64,000 nt of DNA from Arthrobacter sp. SLBN-100 (GCF_006715305.1 NZ_VFMY01000001.1:682001-746000); one strand, 5' to 3'. Counted from the stretch's first letter, positions 1 through 9,541 are shown. Notes: generated by a model not told the origin, from the sequence alone. Program-made: numbers and translations.

Positions 1-780
1 GTGGCCGACCCCACTATCAAGGTGGTCACTGAGGGCAGCGGTGAATCAGTGAAGGCGAACCAGATCGCCAACATCTCGATCCTCGCCCTGAACGGCAGCG
101 ACGGGTCCACGCTGGAGGACACGTTCCCCAGTGAGCCCGAGCCCCTCGAACTGAACGAGGAACTGAAGACCGGCAGCGAGGTCATCTACAACGCGTTCGT
201 TGGCGCCAAGGTAGGTTCCAGCCTTGCACTGGCTGTCCCGGGCCAGCAGGGCGCAGCCGCCCCCAGCCCCTCCGACGGCACCAGCCCCAGCCCGGCCGCC
301 GCAGCCCAGCCCACACAGCTGCTGATCATCAAAATCCTTTCTGCCTCCGACGTGACACCAGCGCTGGAGAAGCCCGAAGGTGAAACGGTGACCCCGCCCG
401 CCGGGCTTCCGACCGTCACCGAAAAAGACGGCATCCCCGAGATCTCCGTCGAAGGTGTTGCGGCTCCCACCGCCCTCGTGTCCCAGGACCTGATCAAGGG
501 CACGGGCGCCACGGTGAAGGAAACCGACACCCTGACTGTGAACTACGTGGGCGTCACCCTGGTGGGCGGAACCAAGTTCGACTCGAGCTTCGACCGTGGG
601 GAACCCGCAACCTTCCCGCTCACCGGCGTGATCAAGGGCTGGACCCAGGGCCTGGCCGGCAAGACGGTGGGCTCGCGCGTCCTGCTGGTCATCCCCAAGG
701 ACCTGGCCTACGGCGACGCCGGCCAGGGCGAGGCCAAGGGCGATCTTGTCTTCGTAGTGGACATCCTTGGAGCCAAGTAG
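1..780 (+). CDS. FKBP-type peptidyl-prolyl isomerase, 5' partial
   Basis: The reading frame is already open at base 1, so the N-terminus, probably a lipoprotein signal, lies outside the window. The visible 259 residues hold two FKBP-like units. The first, about residues 5-112, is degenerate and ends in an Ala/Pro/Ser-rich stretch. The second, about residues 160-259, is canonical, with VNYVGVTLVGGTKFDSSF, a GVIKGWTQGL segment and a LAYGD turn. FKBPs catalyse cis-trans isomerisation of X-Pro bonds and, when exported, act as folding helpers. A second FKBP gene follows 77 bp downstream in the same direction, ahead of pafBC and tatAC, as in the Pup/proteasome neighbourhood of actinobacteria. The GTG at base 1 is not taken as the true start. 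Confidence 0.85.
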   Translation: MADPTIKVVTEGSGESVKANQIANISILALNGSDGSTLEDTFPSEPEPLELNEELKTGSEVIYNAFVGAKVGSSLALAVPGQQGAAAPSPSDGTSPSPAAAAQPTQLLIIKILSASDVTPALEKPEGETVTPPAGLPTVTEKDGIPEISVEGVAAPTALVSQDLIKGTGATVKETDTLTVNYVGVTLVGGTKFDSSFDRGEPATFPLTGVIKGWTQGLAGKTVGSRVLLVIPKDLAYGDAGQGEAKGDLVFVVDILGAK

Positions 781-857
781 CAACAATGGCAACAGGCCCG
801 GCCTTTGCCGCGGCATCCAACAGCAGCACACCATCTGCCAGACACCTAGGAGCAACC

Positions 858-1253
858 ATGTCTTTTGGACAGCGGGATTTTGACCGCCAGAAGCCCGAGA
901 TCGATTTTCCCGAGGGCGACGTCCCTACGGAACTCGTCATCACCGACCTCATTGAGGGAGACGGCCGCGAAGCCCAGGCCGGGGATACCGTATCCACGCA
1001 CTACGTGGGCGTCGCCTGGTCCACGGGCGAGGAATTCGACGCCTCATGGGGCCGCGGCGCCCCGCTGGACTTCCGCGTTGGCGTTGGCCAGGTCATCCAG
1101 GGCTGGGACCAGGGCCTCCTGGGCATGAAGGTGGGCGGCCGCCGCCGTCTGGAAATCCCCTCCGAACTGGCGTACGGCTCCCGTGGCGCCGGGGGAGCCA
1201 TCAAGCCCAATGAAGCCCTGATTTTCGTGGTTGACCTCGTGGGCGTTCGCTGA
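858..1253 (+). CDS. FKBP-type peptidyl-prolyl cis-trans isomerase, cytoplasmic
   Basis: A 131-residue single-domain FKBP without a signal peptide. After a short N-terminal extension the FKBP fold covers about residues 25-131, with THYVGVAWSTGEEFDASW, the QVIQGWDQGLLGMKVGG core and ELAYGSRGAGG before a final beta strand. The ATG at 858 was chosen because AGGAG lies just upstream at 848-852 and because the upstream extension to 786 has no recognisable homology. It is the second of a tandem FKBP pair; the first appears to be exported and this one cytosolic. A strong hairpin follows the stop, so it may end a transcription unit before pafBC. Confidence 0.9.
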   Translation: MSFGQRDFDRQKPEIDFPEGDVPTELVITDLIEGDGREAQAGDTVSTHYVGVAWSTGEEFDASWGRGAPLDFRVGVGQVIQGWDQGLLGMKVGGRRRLEIPSELAYGSRGAGGAIKPNEALIFVVDLVGVR

Positions 1254-1273
1254 CGCCAGGCTCTGCGAGCGTT

Positions 1274-1321
1274 GAAGCGCGGCAGTAACAGGACCCCGGT
1301 GCCCTGTTGCTGCCGCGCTTC
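1274..1321 (+). terminator. Long stem-loop after the second FKBP gene
   Basis: GAAGCGCGGCAGTAACAGG (1274-1292) pairs with CCTGTTGCTGCCGCGCTTC (1303-1321), a 19-bp stem with one wobble pair and a 10-nt loop. No clear T-run follows, so it may be a weak intrinsic terminator or an attenuating hairpin ahead of pafBC. Confidence 0.55.
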
Positions 1322-1357
1322 CTGCGTTCCGGCCCGGAGTTTAGTAACGTAACCTGA

Positions 1358-3352
1358 GTGTCCGCATCCCGTACTGAACGCCTCCTCAACCTGCTGATCG
1401 CACTGCTCAACACACGGTACGGCCTGCGCCGCAGCGAATTACGCGAAACGGTTTACCGCGGCATTCCCGGCAATGAGGCGTCGTTCGGAAGGATGTTCGA
1501 GCGGGACAAGGCGGATCTTCGCAATTTCGGCTTTGACTTGGAGACCTTGACCGACCTGGGCTGGAGCGAAGACGATCCCGCGACCACCAGGTACAGGATC
1601 GGCAAGGAGTCCAACCGCCTGCCGGACGTGGAACTGGGTCCGGAGGAGTGGACAGTCCTGCTCCTGGCCTCCCAACTCTGGGAGCGGGCCGCGCTGGGCA
1701 CCGCCGCCCAGAGCGCGCTGCGGAAGCTGCAGGCGTCCGGTGCGGTCGCGAACGTTCAACTGCCACCGGGGGTCCAGCCGCGGATCAAGCCCGCGGGCCA
1801 GGCCTTCGACGACCTCGTTGCGGCAATGCATGCCAGGCACCCCGTCACTTTCACCTACCTGGCTGGAAGTACGGGCACGGAAGAACAGCGGACTGTGGAG
1901 CCCTGGGGCCTCGGCAGCCGCTTCGGACACTGGTACCTCGTGGGCTATGACCGCGCCAGGCAGGCGGCCCGCCATTTCCGGCTCTCCCGCTTCACCAGTG
2001 CTGTGGCAACCCTGGAGCGGGAGCAATTTGCCCCTCCGCGTGACTTCAATATCAGGCAGGAACTGGGACGGCTGCCCGAACTGCCGCTGCGCACCGCCGT
2101 CGTGGACGTCCGTGCGGGCCGTCTCCTGGCACTGCGCCGCCGCGCTGTGGCACAGGACGCCCCGCCGGAAGGTGAACCTGCTCCCCAGCCCGGCCCCGGC
2201 TACGAGCGCCTCAGCCTGCAGTACAGGGACCCGGAGGTCCTTGCCGAAGAGCTCGCCTCCTACGGCCCGGACGCCCGGGCGGTGGCTCCAGCCGAACTCA
2301 CCAACGCTGTCCGGCGGAGGCTGCGCGCCGCAGCTGACTTCAGCGACGCGCCCGTTCCCACCTTCCGTTTTGCTGCCGCGCCTGCCCGGCCCGTCCGTGT
2401 GCGCACCTCAGAGGACCAGCTCAAACGCATGCTTCAGCTGGTGCCCTTCCTGGTGCACAACCAGGGCTTGCATATCCAGGACGTCGCACAGCATTTCGGC
2501 ATCAGCAGGAAGGAACTGGAGGACGACCTGCAAATCCTTATCTGCTCCGGGCTCCCCGAGGGATACCCCGACGATCTGCTGGACATCCAGTGGGAAAACG
2601 ACCACGTCTACATCAGCCAGGACCTGGACCTGAAGAAGCCGGTCCGTTTCACGGTCGAGGAAGCCTGCGCCCTCCTGACCGGGCTGGAATCGCTGAACGG
2701 GCTGCCCGGCGTGGCCGAGGGCGGCGCCCTTGAATCGGTGACCCTCAAACTGCTGGCAGCCGCCGGCGAGGAAGGGCTCCGGGCGGCCTCGCTGGCGGGA
2801 CCGGAAGTGGCACCCGCCGACGCCGCCACGCACGCGACGGTGCGGCAGGCGATCGAGTCCCGGTCCCAGCTGCGCCTGACGTACCTGTCCCCGCAGCGTG
2901 ACATTGTGTCGGAGCGGGACGTTGATCCGTTGCGCCTCTATTCGCTGGACAACATCTGGTATCTCGAGGCCTACTGCCACTCAGTTGAAGGCTTGAGGAA
3001 TTTCCGCCTGGACCGGGTCCAGGATGTCCACCCCAACGGCCTGCCGGTGCCTGCCGGAACCACGCCTTCAGAGGGCGTCCCGGCGAAGCTCTTCACCCCC
3101 AAGGACGACGACGTGGTGGTCACCGTCCAGCTCACCCGGCAGGGGAGGGGGCTCGCGGACGACTACTACGCGGAGCGTACTGCCGAACTCGACGACGGCG
3201 GGCTGGTGGCCGAAATCCGCTTCGGCAACACAGAGTGGCTGCCAATGTTCGTGGCCCAACATGGCGGTTCGGCCCGCATCCTGGCTCCGGCCGACCTGGC
3301 GGACGCGGCCCGCAACTGGCTCGCGGCGTCCCTGGCAAGGTACGGCGGCTAG
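1358..3352 (+). CDS. pafBC: Fused PafB-PafC, WYL-domain DNA-damage transcription regulator
   Basis: 664 residues, about twice the length of PafB or PafC alone. The N-terminal half (about 1-340) begins with a winged-helix segment, SRTERLLNLLIALLNTRYGL, followed by a WYL domain. The second half starts near residue 347 with another helix-turn-helix unit (DQLKRMLQLVPFLV and HFGISRKELEDDLQIL) and a second WYL domain (IWYLEAYCHSVEGLRNFRLD). In mycobacteria PafB and PafC are separate proteins that together activate the LexA/RecA-independent DNA-damage response; Arthrobacter is known to carry the fused form, and the architecture here matches it. The start is GTG with a weak ribosome-binding site. The neighbours are FKBP genes upstream and tatAC downstream. 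Confidence 0.9.
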   Translation: MSASRTERLLNLLIALLNTRYGLRRSELRETVYRGIPGNEASFGRMFERDKADLRNFGFDLETLTDLGWSEDDPATTRYRIGKESNRLPDVELGPEEWTVLLLASQLWERAALGTAAQSALRKLQASGAVANVQLPPGVQPRIKPAGQAFDDLVAAMHARHPVTFTYLAGSTGTEEQRTVEPWGLGSRFGHWYLVGYDRARQAARHFRLSRFTSAVATLEREQFAPPRDFNIRQELGRLPELPLRTAVVDVRAGRLLALRRRAVAQDAPPEGEPAPQPGPGYERLSLQYRDPEVLAEELASYGPDARAVAPAELTNAVRRRLRAAADFSDAPVPTFRFAAAPARPVRVRTSEDQLKRMLQLVPFLVHNQGLHIQDVAQHFGISRKELEDDLQILICSGLPEGYPDDLLDIQWENDHVYISQDLDLKKPVRFTVEEACALLTGLESLNGLPGVAEGGALESVTLKLLAAAGEEGLRAASLAGPEVAPADAATHATVRQAIESRSQLRLTYLSPQRDIVSERDVDPLRLYSLDNIWYLEAYCHSVEGLRNFRLDRVQDVHPNGLPVPAGTTPSEGVPAKLFTPKDDDVVVTVQLTRQGRGLADDYYAERTAELDDGGLVAEIRFGNTEWLPMFVAQHGGSARILAPADLADAARNWLAASLARYGG

Positions 3353-3362
3353 ACTTCTCAGC

Positions 3363-3710
3363 ATGCCTTGGTGGTCCTGGATCCTGATATGGGTGGCGCT
3401 CGTTGCGCTGTCGCTGCTTTTTTATGTCCTCCTGGGCATCCGGCTGTTCCGCCAGTTCATGGCGACCGTCAAGGATCTGAGCGCAGCAGGCGAAAAGTTG
3501 GGGCAGTTCGCCCCCGTTGAACAACCGGATGCCGGTGCGGACCCGGCGGGTCCGCGGCCGGGCTCAGCCGTTTTTGCCTCGCCCGCCCTCATGCGACATG
3601 ATTACGAGGCATCCAAGTCGTCCCGGCGGGAACAACGCCGCCTTCGGCGGGTACAGCGGAAGACGGACCGGGGCCAGCCGCAGGCGCTCGGCGATCTCGA
3701 CTTCACATAG
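3363..3710 (+). CDS. Small membrane-anchored hypothetical protein
   Basis: 115 residues. The first roughly 25 form one hydrophobic helix (WSWILIWVALVALSLLFYVL). A coiled-coil-like segment follows (FRQFMATVKDLSAAGEKL), then a Pro/Ala-rich linker and a very basic C-terminal tail (RREQRRLRRVQRKT). The ATG at 3363 is 10 bp after the pafBC stop; an upstream extension in the same frame lies inside pafBC and was dropped. The position between pafBC and tatA is typical for a conserved actinobacterial protein of unknown function. One membrane segment with a cytoplasmic basic tail is the likely topology; no function can be assigned. Confidence 0.75.
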   Translation: MPWWSWILIWVALVALSLLFYVLLGIRLFRQFMATVKDLSAAGEKLGQFAPVEQPDAGADPAGPRPGSAVFASPALMRHDYEASKSSRREQRRLRRVQRKTDRGQPQALGDLDFT

Positions 3711-3742
3711 AAGTAGGATGTATTTAGAGGAAAGGATTTCCC

Positions 3743-4015
3743 GTGGGAAGACTCTTTGATGGCCCCTGGCCCATCGTTATTATCATCATCGTCGCTTTGC
3801 TTCTCTTTGCCGCACCCAAACTTCCTGCCATGGCGCGCAGCCTTGGCCAGTCCATGCGGATCATCAAATCCGAGGTCAAGGAAATGAAGAACGACGGCAA
3901 GACTGACACCACCGACGCCTCAGGCCCGGTGGAAGGCACTATCGTCAACCACCCCCAGGCGAAGCCCGGCGAGCCGACAGACGGCACTGACGTTCCGCCG
4001 TCGAACCGCGCCTGA
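3743..4015 (+). CDS. tatA: Sec-independent protein translocase subunit TatA
   Basis: 90 residues with the TatA layout: one N-terminal membrane helix (about 9-24, PIVIIIIVALLLFAAPKLPA), a short hinge, an amphipathic helix with SLGQSMRIIKSEVKEMK, and an acidic, unstructured tail. TatA multimerises to form the passage for folded proteins carrying twin-arginine signals. The start is GTG with AGAGGAAAGG at 3726-3735. tatC follows after 5 bp, so the pair is co-transcribed. No tatB gene is seen, as is usual at this actinobacterial locus. One likely substrate in this window is the binding protein encoded at 36849-38168. Confidence 0.95.
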   Translation: MGRLFDGPWPIVIIIIVALLLFAAPKLPAMARSLGQSMRIIKSEVKEMKNDGKTDTTDASGPVEGTIVNHPQAKPGEPTDGTDVPPSNRA

Positions 4016-4020
4016 CCACA

Positions 4021-4857
4021 GTGGCACTGTCGCGGTCCCGTAAAGCCAACCCCGAAGGGCGGATGGCTCTTTGGGACCACCTCAAAGAGCTTAAGAACCG
4101 GCTGATCAAGTCGGCTATCGGCGTCGTCATTGGCGGCGTCGGAGGATGGATACTTTACGATCCGCTACTGAAGGCCCTGGCCGAACCGGTCAACCGCATC
4201 TCGGAGCAAACCGGCGGGCTTGCTGCAATCAACTTCGGGAGCATTGCTTCCCCGTTCGATTTCAAGCTCCAGATGTCACTCCTCATCGGCGTGGTTATTT
4301 CCAGTCCGATCTGGATTTACCAGCTGTGGGCTTTCATCACTCCGGGCCTTACGTCCAAGGAGCGCCGTTACACCTTGGGTTACATGGCGGCGGCGGTCCC
4401 GTTGTTCCTGGCCGGTATCTGGGCCGGCTGGCTCGTAGTGCCCCAGGTGGTCCACGCCCTGACGCAGTTCACGCCGGAGGGCTCGTCCAGCGTTATCGAC
4501 GCGCGGACGTACATTGAATTCGTGACCCGGATGGTGCTGGTGCTGGGTCTCGCCTTCCTGGTGCCCGTGGTGCTGGTGGGCATCAACATGGCCGGCATCA
4601 TCTCCGGCCGCACCATCCTCAGGGCCTGGCGAATCACGGTGTTCCTGGTGTTTGTCCTTGCCGCGATCGCAGCTCCGGGGGCAGATGCCATTTCGATGTT
4701 TATGCTGGCCGGCCCCCTGCTGGTGCTCTTTTTTGCCGCCATCGGCATCTGCCTGATGAATGACAAGCGCCGTGAGCGCCGCCAGGCGAAGCGGGTGGCC
4801 GAAACCGAGGCAACGGCGGACATCGCCACCCCGGGCACTGAGCTGAAGAACCTCTAG
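4021..4857 (+). CDS. tatC: Sec-independent protein translocase subunit TatC
   Basis: 278 residues, a polytopic membrane protein with about six hydrophobic segments. It has the N-terminal TatC signature (RMALWDHLKELKNRLIKSA), the segment ISSPIWIYQLWAFITPGLTS, and the conserved EFVTRMVLVLGLAFLVPVVL region. TatC is the receptor that recognises twin-arginine signal peptides and recruits TatA. The C-terminal tail is basic, then acidic, and is cytoplasmic. The GTG start lies 5 bp after the tatA stop. The helicase gene follows after 20 bp, which suggests one transcript. Confidence 0.96.
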   Translation: MALSRSRKANPEGRMALWDHLKELKNRLIKSAIGVVIGGVGGWILYDPLLKALAEPVNRISEQTGGLAAINFGSIASPFDFKLQMSLLIGVVISSPIWIYQLWAFITPGLTSKERRYTLGYMAAAVPLFLAGIWAGWLVVPQVVHALTQFTPEGSSSVIDARTYIEFVTRMVLVLGLAFLVPVVLVGINMAGIISGRTILRAWRITVFLVFVLAAIAAPGADAISMFMLAGPLLVLFFAAIGICLMNDKRRERRQAKRVAETEATADIATPGTELKNL

Positions 4858-4877
4858 GCGCCCGTTAGGCTTGGTGT

Positions 4878-7826
4878 ATGTCCTCCAATACCGGGCCGTT
4901 CTCCACTGGTCCATTCTCCGCCGGACCCAGCGATCCCGAGGAGCTTTCTCCCGCCGAGAGATACCGCGCCAGCGCCGAGAGAAGGGCAGAAGCAGCCACC
5001 TACCTGGGCTCCTTCATCCGGACCCTGGACTTTGAACTGGATGATTTCCAGCGGCAGGCGTGCAAATCCCTGCAGGAGGGCAGGGGAGTCCTGGTGGCGG
5101 CGCCCACCGGGGCCGGCAAAACCATTGTGGGCGAGTTCGCCATCTACCTCGCGCTGCAGCGTGGCCTCAAGGCGTTTTACACCACACCCATCAAGGCACT
5201 CAGCAACCAGAAATTCACGGAACTCACCGAAAAGTACGGTGCCGCGAAGGTAGGCCTGCTGACCGGGGACACCAGCATCAACGGTGACGCCCCCGTGGTG
5301 GTGATGACCACCGAAGTCCTGCGCAACATGCTCTACGCCGATTCGGCCACACTGGATGACCTGGGCTATGTGGTGATGGACGAGGTGCACTACCTGGCAG
5401 ACCGTTTCCGGGGCGCAGTCTGGGAGGAAGTCATCATCCACCTTCCCAGCGAAGTGCAGGTGGCCTCACTCAGCGCCACCGTCTCCAATGCCGAGGAGTT
5501 CGGCGCGTGGCTGGATACGGTCCGTGGCGACACGGACATCATTGTTTCCGAGCACCGGCCGGTGCCGCTGTGGCAGCACGTTATGGTCGGCCGGCAGATC
5601 ATGGACCTCTTTGCAGGGGAAACCACTTTCGATGAGATCGCTCCACCCGTCGACACCGAGCCCGGGGAACCGGCGGCCAGGGACGGCAGGAAAGACAACG
5701 CCAAGGGGCGCGGGTTTGATGTGAATCCGGACCTCCTGACTGTGGCGAGAAGCGAAAGCATGCAGAGTTTCCGCGCGAGGTCTGCTCCCGGTGGCCCCGG
5801 GGGCCGGGGACAGCGGGGCCGGCGCGGCAACGACCGGCCCGGCCGCGGCGGCGACGAACGGGGCGTGCGTCCGGCCAGCCGGCCCCAGGTGATCGCCAGC
5901 CTCGACAGGATGGACCTCCTGCCCGCCATCACGTTCATCTTTTCCCGGGCCGGGTGTGACGCCGCCGTCGCCCAATGCGTCGGCTCAGGCCTGTGGCTTA
6001 CCACTGAGAAAGAGCAGCGGATCATCGCCCAGCGCGTCGACGAGGCCGGCCAGGACATTCCGCCGGACGACCTGGACGTCCTGGGTTTCTGGACTTGGCG
6101 TGACGGGCTGCTGCGGGGTTTCGCCGCCCACCACGCCGGCATGCTGCCCACTTTCAAGGAAGTGGTGGAAAAACTCTTTGCGGACGGGCTCGCCAAGGCT
6201 GTCTTCGCCACCGAAACCCTGGCCCTGGGCGTCAACATGCCGGCCCGTTCGGTGGTGCTGGAGAAGCTGGACAAGTTCAACGGTGAAGCCCACGTGGACA
6301 TCACCGCGGGGGAGTATACCCAGCTGACCGGCCGCGCCGGCCGGCGAGGCATCGACGTCGAAGGCCACGCCGTGGTGCTCTGGCAGCCGGGTACGGACCC
6401 GACGGCGGTTGCGGGCCTCGCGTCCCGGCGCACGTACCCGCTGAACTCCAGCTTCCGGCCCACCTACAACATGAGCATCAACCTCCTGGCCCAGTTCGGC
6501 CGGGCCAGGGCCCGCGAAATCCTGGAATCCTCCTTTGCCCAGTTCCAGGCGGACCGTTCCGTGGTGGGCCTGGCAAAGCAGGTCCGCAGCAGGGAGGAAT
6601 CGCTGGCCGGGTACGCCAAGTCGATGACCTGCCACCTCGGGGACTTCACGGAATACGCCCGGTTGCGCCGTGAATTGTCCGACGCCGAGAATATGACCTC
6701 GCGGACCAAGTCACGCGCCCGGAAGTCGCTCAACGATGATTCGCTGGCCCGTTTGCTTCCCGGTGACGTAGTCAATGTCCCTGGCGGAAGGGCGCCCGGA
6801 CCGGCCGTTGTGCTCAGTTCGGACCACAGCAGCCGGGAGCCCCGCCCTGCTGTGCTGACGCTTGACAACCAGCTGCGGCGGATCGGGAACGATGACCTGG
6901 AAGGACCCATCACCCCGGTTACGCGCATCCGCATTCCCAAGTCTTTCAATGCGAAAGTCCCCAAGTCACGGCGGGACCTGGCGTCCTCGGCACGGAACGC
7001 GCTGCGCGAGAACCGTCCCCCTGCCCCGGGCAACAACCGCAACAACGATTTCGGGCTTGCAACTGCCCTGCCCAACCAGGAAAAGCGCATCGCAGGCCTC
7101 CGCAATGCCCTCCGCGCCCACCCTTGCCACGGGTGCAGCGAACGGGAAGACCATGCCCGCTGGTCTGAACGCTGGTGGAAGCTCCGGCGCGAAACCGATG
7201 GGCTGGTCCGGCAGATCCAGGGCCGCACCAACACCATCGCCAAGACATTTGACCGCGTCTGTGACGTCTTGTCCTCCTACGGTTACCTCGAGCCCGCGGG
7301 TGACGGCCAGTTGCACATCAGCCCCGACGGCCAGCGGCTGCGCCGGATCTACGGAGAAAAGGACCTGCTGATCTCCCAGTCCCTGCGGCTGGGCGCCTTT
7401 GATGACCTGGATGCCGCGGAAGTCGCTGCGCTTGCCAGCATCCTGGTCTACCAGGCCAAGCGCGAGGATCGGGGATTCCGCCCACGGATGCCCAGCATCT
7501 CCCTGGAGACCTCAGTGGACATCGTGGTCCGGGAATGGTCGGCACTGGAGGACGTGGAAGAGGACAACAAACTGCCCCTGACGGGCGAACCGGAACTGGG
7601 CCTCATGTGGCCGCTCTACAAGTGGGCCCGCGGCCGGCACCTGCAGGACGTCCTGAGCGGCACCGATCTTGCCGCCGGGGACTTTGTCCGCTGGGTGAAG
7701 CAGGTGATTGACCTGCTGGACCAGCTCGCGAAAATTCCCGGCCTCGATCCCCGCCTGGCGCGCCTGTGCTCGGATGCCATCTCACTGATCCGCCGCGGCG
7801 TCGTGGCCTATTCCTCCGTCCTCTGA
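4878..7826 (+). CDS. helY: HelY-type DEVH-box superfamily 2 RNA helicase
   Basis: 982 residues, the length of the mycobacterial HelY/Mtr4-Ski2-like family. Motifs in order: Walker A APTGAGKTIVGEFA (about residue 75), the DEVH box in VMDEVHYLADRF (about 168), SATVSN (about 200), and motif VI TGRAGRRGID (about 490). A Gly/Arg-rich insert (GGRGQRGRRGNDRPGRGG) at about 305-330 is probably disordered and may contact RNA. The C-terminal third is the Ski2/Mtr4-type helical region with an HPCHGCSEREDH segment. These ATP-dependent helicases unwind structured RNA; the physiological substrate is not known. The position directly after tatC is conserved in this group. Confidence 0.9.
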   Translation: MSSNTGPFSTGPFSAGPSDPEELSPAERYRASAERRAEAATYLGSFIRTLDFELDDFQRQACKSLQEGRGVLVAAPTGAGKTIVGEFAIYLALQRGLKAFYTTPIKALSNQKFTELTEKYGAAKVGLLTGDTSINGDAPVVVMTTEVLRNMLYADSATLDDLGYVVMDEVHYLADRFRGAVWEEVIIHLPSEVQVASLSATVSNAEEFGAWLDTVRGDTDIIVSEHRPVPLWQHVMVGRQIMDLFAGETTFDEIAPPVDTEPGEPAARDGRKDNAKGRGFDVNPDLLTVARSESMQSFRARSAPGGPGGRGQRGRRGNDRPGRGGDERGVRPASRPQVIASLDRMDLLPAITFIFSRAGCDAAVAQCVGSGLWLTTEKEQRIIAQRVDEAGQDIPPDDLDVLGFWTWRDGLLRGFAAHHAGMLPTFKEVVEKLFADGLAKAVFATETLALGVNMPARSVVLEKLDKFNGEAHVDITAGEYTQLTGRAGRRGIDVEGHAVVLWQPGTDPTAVAGLASRRTYPLNSSFRPTYNMSINLLAQFGRARAREILESSFAQFQADRSVVGLAKQVRSREESLAGYAKSMTCHLGDFTEYARLRRELSDAENMTSRTKSRARKSLNDDSLARLLPGDVVNVPGGRAPGPAVVLSSDHSSREPRPAVLTLDNQLRRIGNDDLEGPITPVTRIRIPKSFNAKVPKSRRDLASSARNALRENRPPAPGNNRNNDFGLATALPNQEKRIAGLRNALRAHPCHGCSEREDHARWSERWWKLRRETDGLVRQIQGRTNTIAKTFDRVCDVLSSYGYLEPAGDGQLHISPDGQRLRRIYGEKDLLISQSLRLGAFDDLDAAEVAALASILVYQAKREDRGFRPRMPSISLETSVDIVVREWSALEDVEEDNKLPLTGEPELGLMWPLYKWARGRHLQDVLSGTDLAAGDFVRWVKQVIDLLDQLAKIPGLDPRLARLCSDAISLIRRGVVAYSSVL

Positions 7827-7879
7827 CATTCCCTGCCGGCCGCCCGCCGGCCGCACGATCTCCAGGAGTCTGCCTTCCC

Positions 7880-9541
7880 ATGCCCAGCAATCAACCACTG
7901 CCCCAATCCCACCCCGCCACCAGTCCCGTGCTCTACCGCAACGGCTCCGTCTACACAGCAGCAGACCCCTTTGCCACCGCCATGCTGGTGGACGGTGACA
8001 CGGTGGCCTGGGTGGGGTCGGAGCAGGCGGCTTCATCCATCGCTGACAGCTCCATGGAGATCATCGACCTCCGCGGCGCCCTGGTCGCGCCGGGCTTTGT
8101 TGACTCCCACACCCACCTGACGGAAACCGGCATTGCCCTGGATTCCCTGGCGCTGCAGGGCGTTTCCTCGGCCAAGGAACTTCTGGACGCGGTGGCCGCA
8201 GCCCCCGGCGGCGGCCCCGTGCTCGGTCACGGCTGGGACGAAACCACCTGGGCTGACCCGGCCCTGCCGAGCGCGGAGGAACTGGAACGGGCTTCCGGCG
8301 GCCGGGCTGTCTATCTCTCCCGGGCTGACGTGCACTCCGCCCTGGTTTCGTCGTCGCTGGCCGGCAGTGCCGCGCTTCGCGGCGTTGAGGGTTACGACGG
8401 CGGTGCGCGGGTCAGCCGCTCGGCCCATGCAGCTGCCCGGCAGGCAACACGCCGGCTCCCCGAAGAGGTGCTCCGCCGCCACCAGGAGCGTGCCCTGGCC
8501 GAAGCCGCATCCCACGGCTACGTGGCGCTGGTGGAGATGGGCGCTCCGCAGATCGGCGGGCCCGACGACCTCCGCCTGGCGCAAACCTGGAACAACCGCA
8601 CCGGAGGGGGCAATCCAAGGCCTGAAGTACTGCCGTACTGGGGTGAACTGGCGTCATCCGAAGAACATGCCCGCAGCATCCTTGGCCGGCTTGGCCCAGG
8701 GATCCGAGGCCTGGCGGGGGACCTCAACATTGACGGCTCCATCGGCTCGCGGACGGCAGCCCTGAGGTCCGGCTACAGCGACGCTGCGGATGAAACCGGC
8801 AGCCTGTACCTTGGCGTGGAAGAGGCTGCCGCCCATCTGGCCGCCTGTTCGCTCGCCGGCATCCAGGGCGGCTTCCATGTCATTGGCGATGCCGGGCTGG
8901 ACGCCGCCCTGCAGGCTTTGGAACTTGCGGCTGCCGAGGTGGGGGAGCAGCGGATCAGGGCTGCCGGCCACCGTTTTGAACATGTGGAAATGGTGGACGC
9001 CGCGGCGGTGGAAACCCTTTCCCGTTACTCCGTCACCGTCAGTGCCCAGCCTGGATTTGATGCTGCCTGGGGTGGTGCCGGCGGCCTCTACGAGAAGCGG
9101 CTGGGGGAGCGGAGCAAAGCCATGAACCCCTTTGCGAGCCTGTACTCGGCCGGAGTTCCTGTCTGCTTCGGCAGTGACAGCCCTGTGACGCCGCTGCGGC
9201 CCTGGTCAAGCGTCCGGGCGTGCCTGGAGCACCACAATGAGGCTGAACGGATCTCGGCGCGCGCAGCGTTCCTGGGACACACCCGGGCAGGATGGCGGGC
9301 GGCCCGGTATTCCAACCCCATGGCGGGGCAGCTGGTGCCCGGCGCTCCGGCCAGCTTCGCCGTCTGGGAGGTTGAGGAACTGATGGTCCAGGTGGCCGAC
9401 GGCCGGGTCCAATCCTGGAGCACCGACCCGAGGGCGCGGACACCCCTGCTGCCTGCACTGGACACCGGTACGGACCCGGTATGCCTGCAGACCGTGCGGG
9501 ATGGCCTGGAGCTGTTCGCGAGTCCTGCCTTGCGTTCCTGA
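7880..9541 (+). CDS. YtcJ-type metal-dependent amidohydrolase
   Basis: 553 residues from the ATG at 7880, which has CCAGGAG at 7862-7868; the open frame extends upstream into helY, but that part is not homologous. Family features: the N-terminal beta-sandwich with LYRNGSVYTAADPF, the metal-binding entry VAPGFVDSHTHLTETG (about residue 75), GFHVIGDAGLDAAL (about 335), and the distal aspartate in FGSDSPVTPLRPW (about 435). Members are zinc- or iron-dependent hydrolases of cyclic amides, imides or related C-N bonds; the natural substrate of YtcJ-like enzymes is mostly undefined. It sits 53 bp after helY in the same direction. Confidence 0.87.
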   Translation: MPSNQPLPQSHPATSPVLYRNGSVYTAADPFATAMLVDGDTVAWVGSEQAASSIADSSMEIIDLRGALVAPGFVDSHTHLTETGIALDSLALQGVSSAKELLDAVAAAPGGGPVLGHGWDETTWADPALPSAEELERASGGRAVYLSRADVHSALVSSSLAGSAALRGVEGYDGGARVSRSAHAAARQATRRLPEEVLRRHQERALAEAASHGYVALVEMGAPQIGGPDDLRLAQTWNNRTGGGNPRPEVLPYWGELASSEEHARSILGRLGPGIRGLAGDLNIDGSIGSRTAALRSGYSDAADETGSLYLGVEEAAAHLAACSLAGIQGGFHVIGDAGLDAALQALELAAAEVGEQRIRAAGHRFEHVEMVDAAAVETLSRYSVTVSAQPGFDAAWGGAGGLYEKRLGERSKAMNPFASLYSAGVPVCFGSDSPVTPLRPWSSVRACLEHHNEAERISARAAFLGHTRAGWRAARYSNPMAGQLVPGAPASFAVWEVEELMVQVADGRVQSWSTDPRARTPLLPALDTGTDPVCLQTVRDGLELFASPALRS

